A DNA stretch of 9,824 nt from an uncultured Phascolarctobacterium sp. (GCA_900551335.1 URVO01000035.1:1-9824), one strand, 5' to 3'; positions 1-7,104 are shown, counted from the first letter of the stretch. Notes: generated by a model not told the origin, from the letters alone. A program made the numbers and translations.

Positions 1-99
1 GTGTGGGTAGCTCGCCGCAAGCTGACAAAGGCTGATTATAAGACTTTTGAGCGTGTTTTTTTAAGACTGGCGAAAAGAGCAGCATTGCTGCAGGAATAA
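1..99 (+). CDS. rnpA: Ribonuclease P protein component, C-terminal end only (5' end outside window)
   Basis: The frame is open from base 1 and gives 32 residues ending at a TAA at 97-99. The visible stretch (VWVARRKLTKADY, then a helix ending RLAKRAALLQE) matches the last strand and C-terminal helix of RnpA, whose relatives read roughly 'VVVAR...DY..L...L..LL.RAGLL'. RnpA is the small basic protein subunit of RNase P. It helps the catalytic RNA bind precursor tRNA while the 5' leader is removed. The family is usually about 110-120 residues, so some 80 residues, including the RNR motif, lie upstream. The call rests on this fragment plus position: rnpA directly before yidD and yidC is the standard order beside the Bacillota origin. 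The stop codon overlaps the ribosome binding site of yidD. Confidence 0.85.
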   Translation: MWVARRKLTKADYKTFERVFLRLAKRAALLQE

Positions 100-111
100 G
101 GATAGAAGACT

Positions 112-321
112 ATGAGCAGGATACTGATTTTGTGTATAAGATTCTACCAGATTTTTATATCACCATTGTTTCCGCCGACCTGCAGGTTTTACCCTACATG
201 CTCAGCGTACGCTATTGAAGCGATACAGAAGAAGGGCCCCTTGCGCGGCTCTTGGCTGGCATTGAAGCGGATCTGCAAGTGTCATCCCTATCATCCTGGC
301 GGCTATGATCCTGTAAAATAA
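112..321 (+). CDS. yidD: Membrane protein insertion efficiency factor YidD
   Basis: This is a complete 69-residue protein, the normal size of the YidD (DUF37) family. It has an N-terminal amphipathic helix (residues 1-20). The family signature [10 protein letters not shown] follows at 24-33, with Cys24 and Cys30. The C-terminal [13 protein letters not shown] at 56-68 carries a third conserved Cys (57). YidD is thought to sit on the inner face of the cytoplasmic membrane and help YidC or Sec insert membrane proteins; its exact biochemistry is not settled. The ATG at 112 is preceded by AAGGAT (98-103, spacing 8), which begins inside the rnpA stop codon, 12 nt before the start. It lies between rnpA and yidC, as expected, and nothing in it is broken or missing. 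Confidence 0.95.
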   Translation: MSRILILCIRFYQIFISPLFPPTCRFYPTCSAYAIEAIQKKGPLRGSWLALKRICKCHPYHPGGYDPVK

Positions 322-351
322 TACGTAATTTATTGCAACACTTTGTTTCTT

Positions 352-357
352 AAGGAG
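352..357 (+). promoter_or_regulatory. Ribosome binding site that fixes the TTG start of yidC
   Basis: AAGGAG is a strong Shine-Dalgarno match 7 nt before a TTG codon at 365. No ATG in the correct frame lies near it, and the protein from the TTG begins exactly where short Bacillota YidC proteins begin. The rest of the 43-nt gap after yidD (322-364) shows no hairpin and no clear promoter. Confidence 0.8.
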
Positions 358-364
358 TGATATC

Positions 365-1009
365 TTGGATTTTCTCGCTAATATCGTGCAACAGGTACTG
401 ACAGTTCTCTACAATTTCACGGAGAGCATGGGTATCCCGAACCTTGGTCTGGCAATTGTGCTCATGACTATTATTATCAAGCTGATTATGTATCCGCTGA
501 CGCAGAAACAGATTCAGTCTACTAAGGCAATGATGGAAATCCAGCCGAAAATGAAGGCACTGCAGGAAAAATATAAAGATGACAAGCAGCGCCTGAACAT
601 GGAGCTGGCTAATCTTTATAAAAGCGAAGGCGTAAATCCGCTGGCAGGCTGCCTGCCGCTGCTGATTCAGATGCCGATTATGATTGGCATTTTCTATGGC
701 ATCCGCGATTATGACTACGCTGCTCATCCTGAGCTTGTGACAAGCTTCTTATGGCTTAAGGATATTTCTCTGGCTGATCCGACCTATATCTTACCGGTGC
801 TTTCTGCACTGACTACCTATATCCAGACCAAGCAGACCATGCCTGCTGGCGGTGGTGCGCAGAACAAGATGATGGCATACTTCATGCCTCTGTTTATCGG
901 CTATATCAGCCTGACCTTCCCGGCTGGTCTTGTACTGTACTGGGTAGTAATGAACATTATGCAGATTGCACAGCAGTCTATTATGAATAAAGCTGCTGCT
1001 GCCAAATAA
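365..1009 (+). CDS. yidC: Membrane protein insertase YidC/SpoIIIJ (Oxa1 family)
   Basis: This 214-residue integral membrane protein starts at TTG. It inserts and folds proteins in the cytoplasmic membrane, alone or with SecYEG. The Oxa1/YidC core is complete. A short N-terminal amphipathic stretch (4-16) comes first, then the first membrane segment (about 27-45, ending IMYPLT). A Lys/Gln-rich cytoplasmic helical hairpin (47-88) follows. Next are NPLAGCLPLLIQ (91-102) with the second segment to about 113, a third segment (141-155), and the last segments around FPAGLVLYWVVMN (185-197). It lacks both the large periplasmic domain of proteobacterial YidC and the lipoprotein signal of Bacillus SpoIIIJ. 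The family's hydrophilic-groove Arg in the first membrane segment is Lys39 here. It is followed directly by jag, its usual partner gene, and probably shares a transcript with rnpA and yidD. Confidence 0.95.
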   Translation: MDFLANIVQQVLTVLYNFTESMGIPNLGLAIVLMTIIIKLIMYPLTQKQIQSTKAMMEIQPKMKALQEKYKDDKQRLNMELANLYKSEGVNPLAGCLPLLIQMPIMIGIFYGIRDYDYAAHPELVTSFLWLKDISLADPTYILPVLSALTTYIQTKQTMPAGGGAQNKMMAYFMPLFIGYISLTFPAGLVLYWVVMNIMQIAQQSIMNKAAAAK

Positions 1010-1013
1010 GGAG
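1008..1013 (+). promoter_or_regulatory. Ribosome binding site that decides the jag start
   Basis: AAGGAG uses the last two bases of the yidC stop codon (TAA at 1007-1009). It lies 8 nt before the ATG at 1022. The earlier in-frame GTG at 1013 overlaps this site and cannot use it, so 1022 is the start. Confidence 0.8.
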
Positions 1014-1021
1014 TGGTAAAG

Positions 1022-2002
1022 ATGGCTTTTGTTGAAAAAACAGGTAAAAGCGTTGATGAGGCTGTGGCTGCAGCCTTAGAGGAATTAAAGATTACCGCTG
1101 ACGAAGCTGTTATCGAAGTACTGGAAGAAGGCAAAAAGGGCTTTTTCGGCTTTGGCCGTAAGGATGCACGCGTGCATGTTTCCGTAAAAGAGGCTCCGGC
1201 TGCTGTAGAAAATATTGCTGTACCTGCTGCACCGGAAAAAACCGTCAGCGAGGCTGCAAGTGAGGCTGTCAGTGCAGTGAAGGCTGCTGCTGACGTAGCT
1301 GCAGGCGCTCTGGCTAAAAAGGCAGAGGCTGTGAAGGCTGACGCTGTCAGCGCTGCTGAGGATTTCGGCAAGAAGGCTGCTGATGCTGCCGAGGACCTGA
1401 GCAAAAAGGCTGTTGATGCGAAGGACGACGCAGTGGACAGCGCTATCAGCGCCCTCAATGCGCTCAAGAGCGAGCATTATGGCCGTGAACGCGGTGAGCG
1501 TGGTGGCCGTAAGGAGTTCCGCGAGCCGCGCAAATATGCAGTAAACGACGAAGCAGTGAATGCTGCCAGAGAGTTTCTGCAAAAGGTTTTCAATGCTATG
1601 CGCATTGAAGTGGTTATGGAAAAATTCATCAACAAATACGATGGCAGTGTAACCCTGCGCCTGCACGGTGCAGATATGGGCATCCTCATCGGCAAGCATG
1701 GCCAGACTCTGGACAGCCTGCAATATCTGACCAACCTCGTTGCTAACAAGAACAGCGACGAGCGTGTACGTGTTGTGATTGATGTTGAAGATTACCGCGA
1801 CCGCCGTATTGAAACCCTGACCCGTCTGGCTAGAAGACTGGCAGATAAGGTTAAACGTACCGGTGAACGCGTAGCCCTGGAGCCGATGAATCCGCATGAG
1901 CGCAAAATCATCCATATGGCTCTGCAGCGTGACAACCGTGTTACGACGCTGAGCGAGGGCGATGATCCGTTCCGTCATGTGGTTATCGAACTGAGAAAAT
2001 AA
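1022..2002 (+). CDS. jag: RNA-binding protein Jag/KhpB/EloR (Jag-N, KH and R3H domains)
   Basis: The protein has 326 residues from the ATG at 1022. Domains in order are: a Jag-N domain (1 to about 55) with the typical EGKKGFFGFGRKDA stretch; a long Ala/Lys/Glu/Asp-rich linker (about 58-150); a short basic RG-rich segment (153-171); a type II KH domain with the GxxG loop GKHG at 224-227; and a C-terminal R3H domain with Arg294 and His298 in NPHERKIIHMAL. Jag/KhpB binds RNA, usually with the small KH protein KhpA, and in streptococci controls cell elongation and peptidoglycan synthesis. Adjacency to yidC is conserved across Bacillota. Bacillus Jag is only about 208 residues. The extra length here is the linker, comparable in extent to the long linker of pneumococcal EloR but alanine-rich. 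All nucleic-acid-binding motifs are intact. A terminator follows 7 nt after the stop. Confidence 0.95.
   Translation: MAFVEKTGKSVDEAVAAALEELKITADEAVIEVLEEGKKGFFGFGRKDARVHVSVKEAPAAVENIAVPAAPEKTVSEAASEAVSAVKAAADVAAGALAKKAEAVKADAVSAAEDFGKKAADAAEDLSKKAVDAKDDAVDSAISALNALKSEHYGRERGERGGRKEFREPRKYAVNDEAVNAAREFLQKVFNAMRIEVVMEKFINKYDGSVTLRLHGADMGILIGKHGQTLDSLQYLTNLVANKNSDERVRVVIDVEDYRDRRIETLTRLARRLADKVKRTGERVALEPMNPHERKIIHMALQRDNRVTTLSEGDDPFRHVVIELRK
1355..1453 (+). repeat. 11-residue LEA-like repeats within the jag linker
   Basis: Residues 112-122 (AEDFGKKAADA) and 123-133 (AEDLSKKAVDA) are consecutive 11-residue units differing at three positions. A third, weaker unit follows at 134-144 (KDDAVDSAISA). 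The spacing and composition (Ala at hydrophobic positions, Lys and Asp/Glu at fixed polar ones) resemble the 11-mers of group 3 LEA proteins, which predict a long charged amphipathic helix. Looser Ala-Lys-Glu repeats extend upstream to about residue 75. The pattern is seen directly; a role as spacer or surface helix is inference. Confidence 0.65.
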
Positions 2003-2009
2003 AAAAATT

Positions 2010-2059
2010 AAGGCTGTCGCGGCAAGTGTTTCTTTATACGCTTTGCGACAGCCTTTTTT
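2010..2059 (+). terminator. Rho-independent terminator after jag
   Basis: AAGGCTGTCGC (2010-2020) pairs perfectly with GCGACAGCCTT (2045-2055), an 11-bp stem with a 24-nt loop. The T run at 2054-2059 begins within the stem. An A run (2001-2007) precedes it, so the hairpin might also work weakly in the other direction. It would end the rnpA-yidD-yidC-jag transcript. The loop is longer than usual, so termination may be incomplete. Confidence 0.8.
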
Positions 2060-2073
2060 GTCTAAATCGAGAT

Positions 2074-2080
2074 AAAGGAG
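2074..2080 (+). promoter_or_regulatory. Ribosome binding site that decides the mnmE start
   Basis: AAAGGAG is 7 nt before the ATG at 2088 but only 1 nt before the alternative in-frame ATG at 2082. The 2088 start is therefore strongly preferred. Confidence 0.8.
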
Positions 2081-2087
2081 AATGGCT

Positions 2088-3482
2088 ATGTCTAAGACAA
2101 TTACTCTGGAGGATACCATCAGCGCTGTGGCGACAGCCTTGGGCGAAGGCTCGGTGGGTATCATCCGTATCAGCGGCAGTGAGGCACTGGCTGTGGGCGA
2201 GGCTCTCTTCAAGGCAGCCTCGGGCAAGCCGCTCGGAGCCTATCCTGTCAATACGCTGGTCTATGGACATGTTTATGATCAGGACGGCAGCCTTGTCGAC
2301 GAGGTGCTGGCAGTATATATGCGTGCGCCGCGCTCCTATACGGCTGAGGATGTCGTGGAGCTGCAATGCCACGGCGGCGTGCAGGCGCTGAAGAAGCTTC
2401 TGCAGCTGACCTATGCGACAGGCGCAAGACCGGCGGAGCCGGGCGAGTTTACGAAGCGTGCCTTCCTCAATGGGCGCATTGACCTGACGCAGGCCGAGGC
2501 GGTTATGGATATTATCCGCTCCCGCAGCGAGGCAGGCCTGAAGCTGGCAGCACGCCAGCAGCAGGGACAGCTGGCAGGCGAGCTGCGCAGCATTCGCAAG
2601 GCGCTCGTGGATGTCATTGTTAATCTGGAGGCCGTGATTGATTATCCGGAGGAGGATATTGAGGACGTGACCTATGGCGCGGTGCAGGAGAATATCGGCG
2701 GCGCTGTGAGCAAGATAGAAGGCCTTCTGGCGCATGCGCATACAGGCAAGATTCTGCGCGAGGGACTGCGCACGGCTATTGTCGGCAGGCCGAACGTGGG
2801 CAAGAGCAGCCTGCTCAACGCGCTGCTGCGTGAGGAGCGCGCTATTGTTTCGCAATACGCAGGCACGACGCGCGACGTTATCGAGGAGCAGCTGCTTTTG
2901 GACGGTGTGCCGCTGGTGCTGGCAGATACGGCAGGCATCCGTTCTACCGATGATTTCGTCGAGAAAATCGGCGTGGAGAAGAGCCGCCGCCTGCTGCAGG
3001 ATTCGGAGCTGGTTATCTGCGTTATCGACGGCAGCGCCGGTCTGACAGCTGAGGATGAGGCCATCCTGGAGGCTGCAGAGGGCAAGCCCTGCGTTATCAT
3101 CGTTAATAAGAGCGATCTGGAGCTGGCGGTGGATATCGAGGCGCTCAGGCAGCGCTTTGGTGCGGACAAGGTGATGACGCTTTCCGCAAAAACCTTGAGC
3201 GGCATAGAGGAATTTTCGGCCTGGCTCAAGAATTATGTATATGGCAGCGAGGGGACGCTGGGCGACGGCGTGTATATTCAGAACGCGCGTCAGGAGCGTT
3301 TGCTGCGTGAAGGCTTGCAGGCGCTGGAGGATGCAGCGCAGGCGGCAGAGAATATGCTGCCCTATGACTGCATCGTGATAGATGTACGCACGGCGATTGA
3401 GCTTTTGGGCGAGATTACCGGCGATACGGTGCAGGACGAAATCATCAACGAGATTTTCTCGCGTTTCTGCATAGGCAAATAA
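2088..3482 (+). CDS. mnmE: tRNA uridine-5-carboxymethylaminomethyl modification GTPase MnmE
   Basis: This 464-residue protein has the normal length for MnmE (TrmE/ThdF). With MnmG it forms the complex that adds a carboxymethylaminomethyl (or aminomethyl) group at C5 of the wobble uridine U34 of certain tRNAs, which improves reading of codons ending in A or G. The N-terminal folate-binding domain (about 3-120) starts with DTISAVATALGEGSVGIIR. A helical domain is split around a GTPase domain with all motifs: G1 GRPNVGKS (233-240), G2 GTTRD (259-263), G3 DTAG (280-283), G4 NKSD (340-343) and G5 SAK (366-368). The protein ends in FCIGK with the conserved Cys461. Asn236 in the P-loop matches the potassium-binding Asn of the family. 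The mnmG ribosome binding site begins inside its stop codon, so the two subunits are probably translated together. No promoter is obvious in the 28 nt between the preceding terminator and the start. Confidence 0.97.
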   Translation: MSKTITLEDTISAVATALGEGSVGIIRISGSEALAVGEALFKAASGKPLGAYPVNTLVYGHVYDQDGSLVDEVLAVYMRAPRSYTAEDVVELQCHGGVQALKKLLQLTYATGARPAEPGEFTKRAFLNGRIDLTQAEAVMDIIRSRSEAGLKLAARQQQGQLAGELRSIRKALVDVIVNLEAVIDYPEEDIEDVTYGAVQENIGGAVSKIEGLLAHAHTGKILREGLRTAIVGRPNVGKSSLLNALLREERAIVSQYAGTTRDVIEEQLLLDGVPLVLADTAGIRSTDDFVEKIGVEKSRRLLQDSELVICVIDGSAGLTAEDEAILEAAEGKPCVIIVNKSDLELAVDIEALRQRFGADKVMTLSAKTLSGIEEFSAWLKNYVYGSEGTLGDGVYIQNARQERLLREGLQALEDAAQAAENMLPYDCIVIDVRTAIELLGEITGDTVQDEIINEIFSRFCIGK

Positions 3483-3490
3483 GGGGTTAG

Positions 3491-5377
3491 ATGATGAGCT
3501 ATATAACAGATACCTTTGATGTAATTGTTGTCGGCGCAGGCCACGCAGGTGTGGAGGCAGCCTTGGCTGCAGCGCGTCTGGGAGGCAAAACGCTGCTGGC
3601 AACGCTTTCTTTAGATAATGTGGCGCTGATGCCGTGCAACCCGTCTATCGGCGGTCCGGCAAAGGGCCATCTGGTGCGTGAGCTGGACGCCTTGGGCGGA
3701 CAGATGGGCATCAGTGCGGATATGGCGTGTATCCAGATGCGCCTGCTGAACACAGGCAAGGGCTATGCAGTCCATGCGCTGCGCGGACAGGAGGATAAGC
3801 CGTATTATCACACGCTGATGAAAAAAATCGTCGAGAATCAGGAGAACCTGGAGCTGAAGCAGCTGATGATTGACAAGCTGCTCGTGGAAAACGGCGAGGT
3901 TGTCGGCGTAGAGGCCGAAACAGGCGAGGTCTTTGAGGCTCGCTGCGTTATTCTGGCGACAGGCACCTACCTGCGCGGCCGCATTGTTTACGGCCAGCTC
4001 AACTATGAGTGCGGCCCGAACGGCCTGCGCAGTGCCGAGAAGCTGTCGGCGTCCCTCATTGAGAACGGCGTGGAGCTGATGCGCTTCAAGACAGGCACGC
4101 CTGCGCGTATCGACGCTCGCAGCCTGGATTACAGCAAGATGGAGCCGCAGTATGGCGATGAGGAGGTGCGCAACTTCTCCTTTATCAGCGACATCAAAAC
4201 ACGCGAGCAGGTTCCCTGCTACCTTACCTATACCAATGAGGCAACACATAAAATTATCCGTGATAATTTGCACTTATCAGGCATGTTCAACGGTCTTATC
4301 GAGGGCGTTGGCCCGCGCTACTGCCCTTCCATCGAGTCGAAGCTGGTGCGCTTTGCCAACAAGGACAGACACCAGCTCTTCATCGAGCCGGAGGGACGCA
4401 GTACGAACGAGATGTATGTGCAGGGTATGAGCTCCGCACTGCCGGCGCATATCCAGCTGCAGTTCATGCAGACGATTCCCGGTTTGGAGCATTGCAAGAT
4501 GATGCGTGCAGGCTATGCGATTGATTATGACTGCCTGGACCCGCTGCAGCTTGCTCCCTCTCTGGAGCATAAGGCCATTAGCGGCCTGTTCAGCGCCGGC
4601 CAGTCCAATGGCACGAGCGGCTACGAGGAGGCGGCAGCGCAGGGCCTGATGGCGGGCATCAATGCCATGATGAAGCTTCAGGGACGCGAGCCGCTGGTGC
4701 TGCGCCGTGATGAGGCGTATATCGGCGTGCTGATTGACGACCTTGTTACCAAGGGCACGCATGAGCCGTACCGTATGATGACCTCGCGTGCCGAATACCG
4801 TCTGCTGCTGCGTCAGGACAATGCTGACCTGCGCCTGACGGAGAAGGGCCGCCAGCTAGGTCTTGTCGACGACAGACGTTATGACATCTTCACCAAGAAA
4901 CGCTCTTCCTTAGAGCGTGCTGTGAGTGAGCTGGGCAAAAGCAATATCGCTCCCAGCGCCGAGAACAATGCCAAGCTTACCGCTTTGGGCACCACGCCTT
5001 TGCGCAGCGGCGCCAGCCTGCTGGATTTGCTGCGTCGCAAGGAGGTCACCTATGCTAAGCTGCAGGCAGCCTTCGACCTGCCGGAGCTGGCACCCCAGGT
5101 GGCAGAGCAGGCCGAGATTTTTGCCAAATATGAAGGCTATATCACCAAGCAGCGTCAGGAGGTCGAGCGCTTCATGAAGCTCGAAAACAAGCGTCTGCCG
5201 GAGGATATAGATTACCATGAGATAAAGGAGCTTTCGAGCGAGGCAGCCGAAAAGCTGGACAAGGTGCGCCCGACAAACATCGGCCAGGCATCGCGTATCA
5301 GCGGCGTATCGCCTGCAGATATCAGCGTGCTGATGATTGCGCTGGAGCTTAAACGTCGAAAGGAGACAGACGAGTGA
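3491..5377 (+). CDS. mnmG: tRNA uridine-5-carboxymethylaminomethyl modification enzyme MnmG (GidA)
   Basis: This 628-residue FAD enzyme is the partner of MnmE. It uses FAD, NADH and a methylene-tetrahydrofolate-derived carbon to modify U34 of tRNA. A Rossmann FAD-binding motif VGAGHAGVEAA lies at 14-24. The signature CNPSIGGPAKGHLVRELDA spans 49-67. A second signature, GVGPRYCPSIESKLVRF, is at 272-288, then FIEPEG (297-302) and the strongly conserved SGYEEAAAQGLMAGINA (376-392). Cys49 and Cys278 correspond to the two functional cysteines of the Escherichia coli protein (47 and 277). The C-terminal helical domain is intact, with DIDYHEIKELSSEA and RPTNIGQASRISGVSP. Two adjacent ATG codons (3491 and 3494) both fit the AAGGGG site at 3481-3486, so the start is uncertain by one residue. 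Its last bases overlap the rsmG start by 4 nt. Confidence 0.97.
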   Translation: MMSYITDTFDVIVVGAGHAGVEAALAAARLGGKTLLATLSLDNVALMPCNPSIGGPAKGHLVRELDALGGQMGISADMACIQMRLLNTGKGYAVHALRGQEDKPYYHTLMKKIVENQENLELKQLMIDKLLVENGEVVGVEAETGEVFEARCVILATGTYLRGRIVYGQLNYECGPNGLRSAEKLSASLIENGVELMRFKTGTPARIDARSLDYSKMEPQYGDEEVRNFSFISDIKTREQVPCYLTYTNEATHKIIRDNLHLSGMFNGLIEGVGPRYCPSIESKLVRFANKDRHQLFIEPEGRSTNEMYVQGMSSALPAHIQLQFMQTIPGLEHCKMMRAGYAIDYDCLDPLQLAPSLEHKAISGLFSAGQSNGTSGYEEAAAQGLMAGINAMMKLQGREPLVLRRDEAYIGVLIDDLVTKGTHEPYRMMTSRAEYRLLLRQDNADLRLTEKGRQLGLVDDRRYDIFTKKRSSLERAVSELGKSNIAPSAENNAKLTALGTTPLRSGASLLDLLRRKEVTYAKLQAAFDLPELAPQVAEQAEIFAKYEGYITKQRQEVERFMKLENKRLPEDIDYHEIKELSSEAAEKLDKVRPTNIGQASRISGVSPADISVLMIALELKRRKETDE

Positions 5378-6093
5378 CCTTTGCCGAGATTTTAGCAGCC
5401 AGAGGCGCAGAGGCGCAGCTGAGCTTTACGGAGGAGCAGCTGGCGCAGTTTACGCGTTATTATGAGCTGCTTGTGGAAACAAATAAGGTGATGAACCTGA
5501 CTGCGATTACCGAGCCGGAGGAGGTCGCTGTCAAGCATATGGTCGACAGCCTGCTGGCCTACGAGGACGGCATGCAGGGCAAAACGCTCGTCGATGTGGG
5601 CACCGGCGCCGGCTTTCCCGGCGTGCCGCTGAAAATCTACTGCCCGTCCCTGAAGGTGACGCTGGTGGATTCCTTGGGCAAGCGTCTGCGCTTTCTCGAG
5701 CAGGTTATTGACGAGCTGGGGCTGAAGGGCATCCGCTGCGAGCATCTGCGTGCTGAGGACGCCGGCCGCAGCAAAAAGCACCGCGAGCAATATGACTATG
5801 TGACGGCGCGTGCCGTAGCGCGTCTGAGCGTGCTCAGCGAATACTGCCTGCCGCTGGCGAAAAAGGGCGGTCAGTTTATCGCGCTCAAGGGCAGCCGCTT
5901 TGCCGAGGAAATCGAAGAGGGCGAGGCAGCTGTAAAAATCCTCGGCGGAAAAATAATCAGCGCCGAGCCTGTAAAACTTCCCGGACTTGATGATGGACGT
6001 GCTATAATAAAGATAGCGAAAATAAAGGCGACGCCGGCGCAGTATCCGCGCAAGGCAGGTACGCCGGAGAAGCAGCCCTTAGGGAGCAGATAG
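5374..6093 (+). CDS. rsmG: 16S rRNA (guanine527-N7)-methyltransferase RsmG (GidB)
   Basis: This complete 239-residue protein methylates N7 of G527 (E. coli numbering) in the 530 loop of 16S rRNA, using S-adenosylmethionine; loss of the family's activity gives low-level streptomycin resistance. The AdoMet-binding loop is DVGTGAGFPGVPLKI at 74-88. VTLVDSLGKRLRFLEQV follows at 95-111, then the family motifs YDYVTARAVARL (140-151) and IALKG. The C-terminus carries the usual RKAGTPEKQPLGSR. The start is GTG, overlapping the mnmG stop as GTGA. It is supported by AAAGGAG at 5359-5365 (spacing 8), which lies inside mnmG, so translation is probably coupled to mnmG. Confidence 0.96.
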   Translation: MTFAEILAARGAEAQLSFTEEQLAQFTRYYELLVETNKVMNLTAITEPEEVAVKHMVDSLLAYEDGMQGKTLVDVGTGAGFPGVPLKIYCPSLKVTLVDSLGKRLRFLEQVIDELGLKGIRCEHLRAEDAGRSKKHREQYDYVTARAVARLSVLSEYCLPLAKKGGQFIALKGSRFAEEIEEGEAAVKILGGKIISAEPVKLPGLDDGRAIIKIAKIKATPAQYPRKAGTPEKQPLGSR

Positions 6094-6107
6094 GGGGATT
6101 AGTTGTG

Positions 6108-6983
6108 ATGATCGTAGACGATGGATTTTCTGTTTTAGATACTGACTTTGGCCTGGGCGAGCGCAAGGCCGTGAGCGAGGTTAAGGTGGTCAAGGTGCCG
6201 ATTGACACGATTTTTCCGAATCCGTATCAGCCGCGCAAAAACTTTGATGATGCTGCCTTAGAGGATTTGTCGGCCTCGATTGCCCAATATGGCGTGCTGC
6301 AGCCTCTGCTGGTTTCGCCTGCAGAGGATGGACGCTATATGCTCATCGCCGGAGAACGCCGTCTGCGTGCGTCCAAAATGGCGAAGCTGGCCGAGGTGCC
6401 GGTGATTATCAGCGAATATACCAGCCAGCAGATTGCCGAAATCGCGCTTATCGAGAACCTGCAGCGTGAGGACCTGCATTATCTGGAGGAGGCTGAGGGC
6501 TACGAGAAGCTCATGAACCAGTTCCATATTACGCAGGAGGCTATGGCTGCGCGCGTAGGCAAGAAGCAGTCAACGATTGCCAACAAGCTGCGTCTGCTGC
6601 GCCTTTCTGCACCTGTGCGCAAGGTGCTTATGGATGCAGAGCTCAGTGAGCGTCATGCTCGTGCGCTGTTGAAGCTGCCGGATGATGAGAAGCGCCTGGA
6701 GGTTTTGGAAACCATCGTAGCGAAAAGCTTCAGCGTGCGTCAGACCGAGGAGTATATCAACAAGCTGCTCGACGGCAAGAGCGAGGAGAAGCGCAAGCGT
6801 ATGGTTATCGTCAACGATGTGCGCATTTATCTCAACAGCATCAAGCAGGTTGTCGATGCCGTAAAGACGGCGGGGATTCCTGTGGCGATGGAGCAGACGC
6901 TGGAGGGTGACGAGGTCATCATCAGCGTGCGCATCAAGAACCAGAAGAAGCCGAAGGGCGGCAATAGCAAGCCGCTGTTTTGA
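6108..6983 (+). CDS. noc: Nucleoid occlusion protein Noc (ParB-family CTPase)
   Basis: This 291-residue ParB-fold DNA-binding protein probably keeps the division septum off the nucleoid. The N-domain has NPYQPR (38-43), YGVLQPLLV (61-69), the CTP-binding box AGERRLRA (81-88) and ENLQREDL (116-123). The helix-turn-helix domain includes ITQEAMAARVGKKQSTIANK (141-160). Four residues separate Noc from ParB in published swaps (Gln173/Lys179/Lys184/Arg201 in Caulobacter ParB numbering). By alignment they are Gln154, Lys160, Arg165 and Arg182 here, which fits Noc (ParB has Arg/Thr/Ala/Gly). Position right after rsmG agrees. The N-terminus keeps FGLGE, as in Bacillus Noc, but is acidic ahead of it. 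The C-terminal dimer domain is present to residue 291. GTG at 6105 is an alternative start; the G-rich site at 6092-6097 fits either. ParB proper is the only serious alternative. Confidence 0.88.
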   Translation: MIVDDGFSVLDTDFGLGERKAVSEVKVVKVPIDTIFPNPYQPRKNFDDAALEDLSASIAQYGVLQPLLVSPAEDGRYMLIAGERRLRASKMAKLAEVPVIISEYTSQQIAEIALIENLQREDLHYLEEAEGYEKLMNQFHITQEAMAARVGKKQSTIANKLRLLRLSAPVRKVLMDAELSERHARALLKLPDDEKRLEVLETIVAKSFSVRQTEEYINKLLDGKSEEKRKRMVIVNDVRIYLNSIKQVVDAVKTAGIPVAMEQTLEGDEVIISVRIKNQKKPKGGNSKPLF

Positions 6984-7014
6984 GGGCAGAGAAAATTTTA
7001 GATAGATAACGTGG

Positions 7015-7050
7015 AAGAGCAGTTCCTGAAGACGGGGGCTGCTCTTTTTT
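7015..7050 (+). terminator. Rho-independent terminator after noc
   Basis: AAGAGCAG (7015-7022) pairs with CTGCTCTT (7039-7046). TTCC/GGGG pairs with two G-U bonds extend the stem to about 12 bp. A T run at 7045-7050 follows. It should end the mnmE-mnmG-rsmG-noc transcript about 30 nt after the noc stop. Confidence 0.85.
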
Positions 7051-7104
7051 GCTGCGTAAATGGGAGGCGGTGAGCTTAACAAAGCTATTTTTCACAAAAA
7101 ATCG

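Noticed and set aside
1085..2227. Minus-strand open frame of 380 codons opposite jag
   Set aside because: Composition is typical of a shadow of the alanine-rich jag coding sequence. It also crosses the terminator and enters mnmE.
2034..3602. Long open frame of 522 codons on the minus strand opposite mnmE
   Set aside because: It is antisense to an intact, well-conserved gene and has no recognisable domain. Its His/Leu/Arg/Gln-rich composition is what the opposite strand of CTG- and GCG-rich codons gives.
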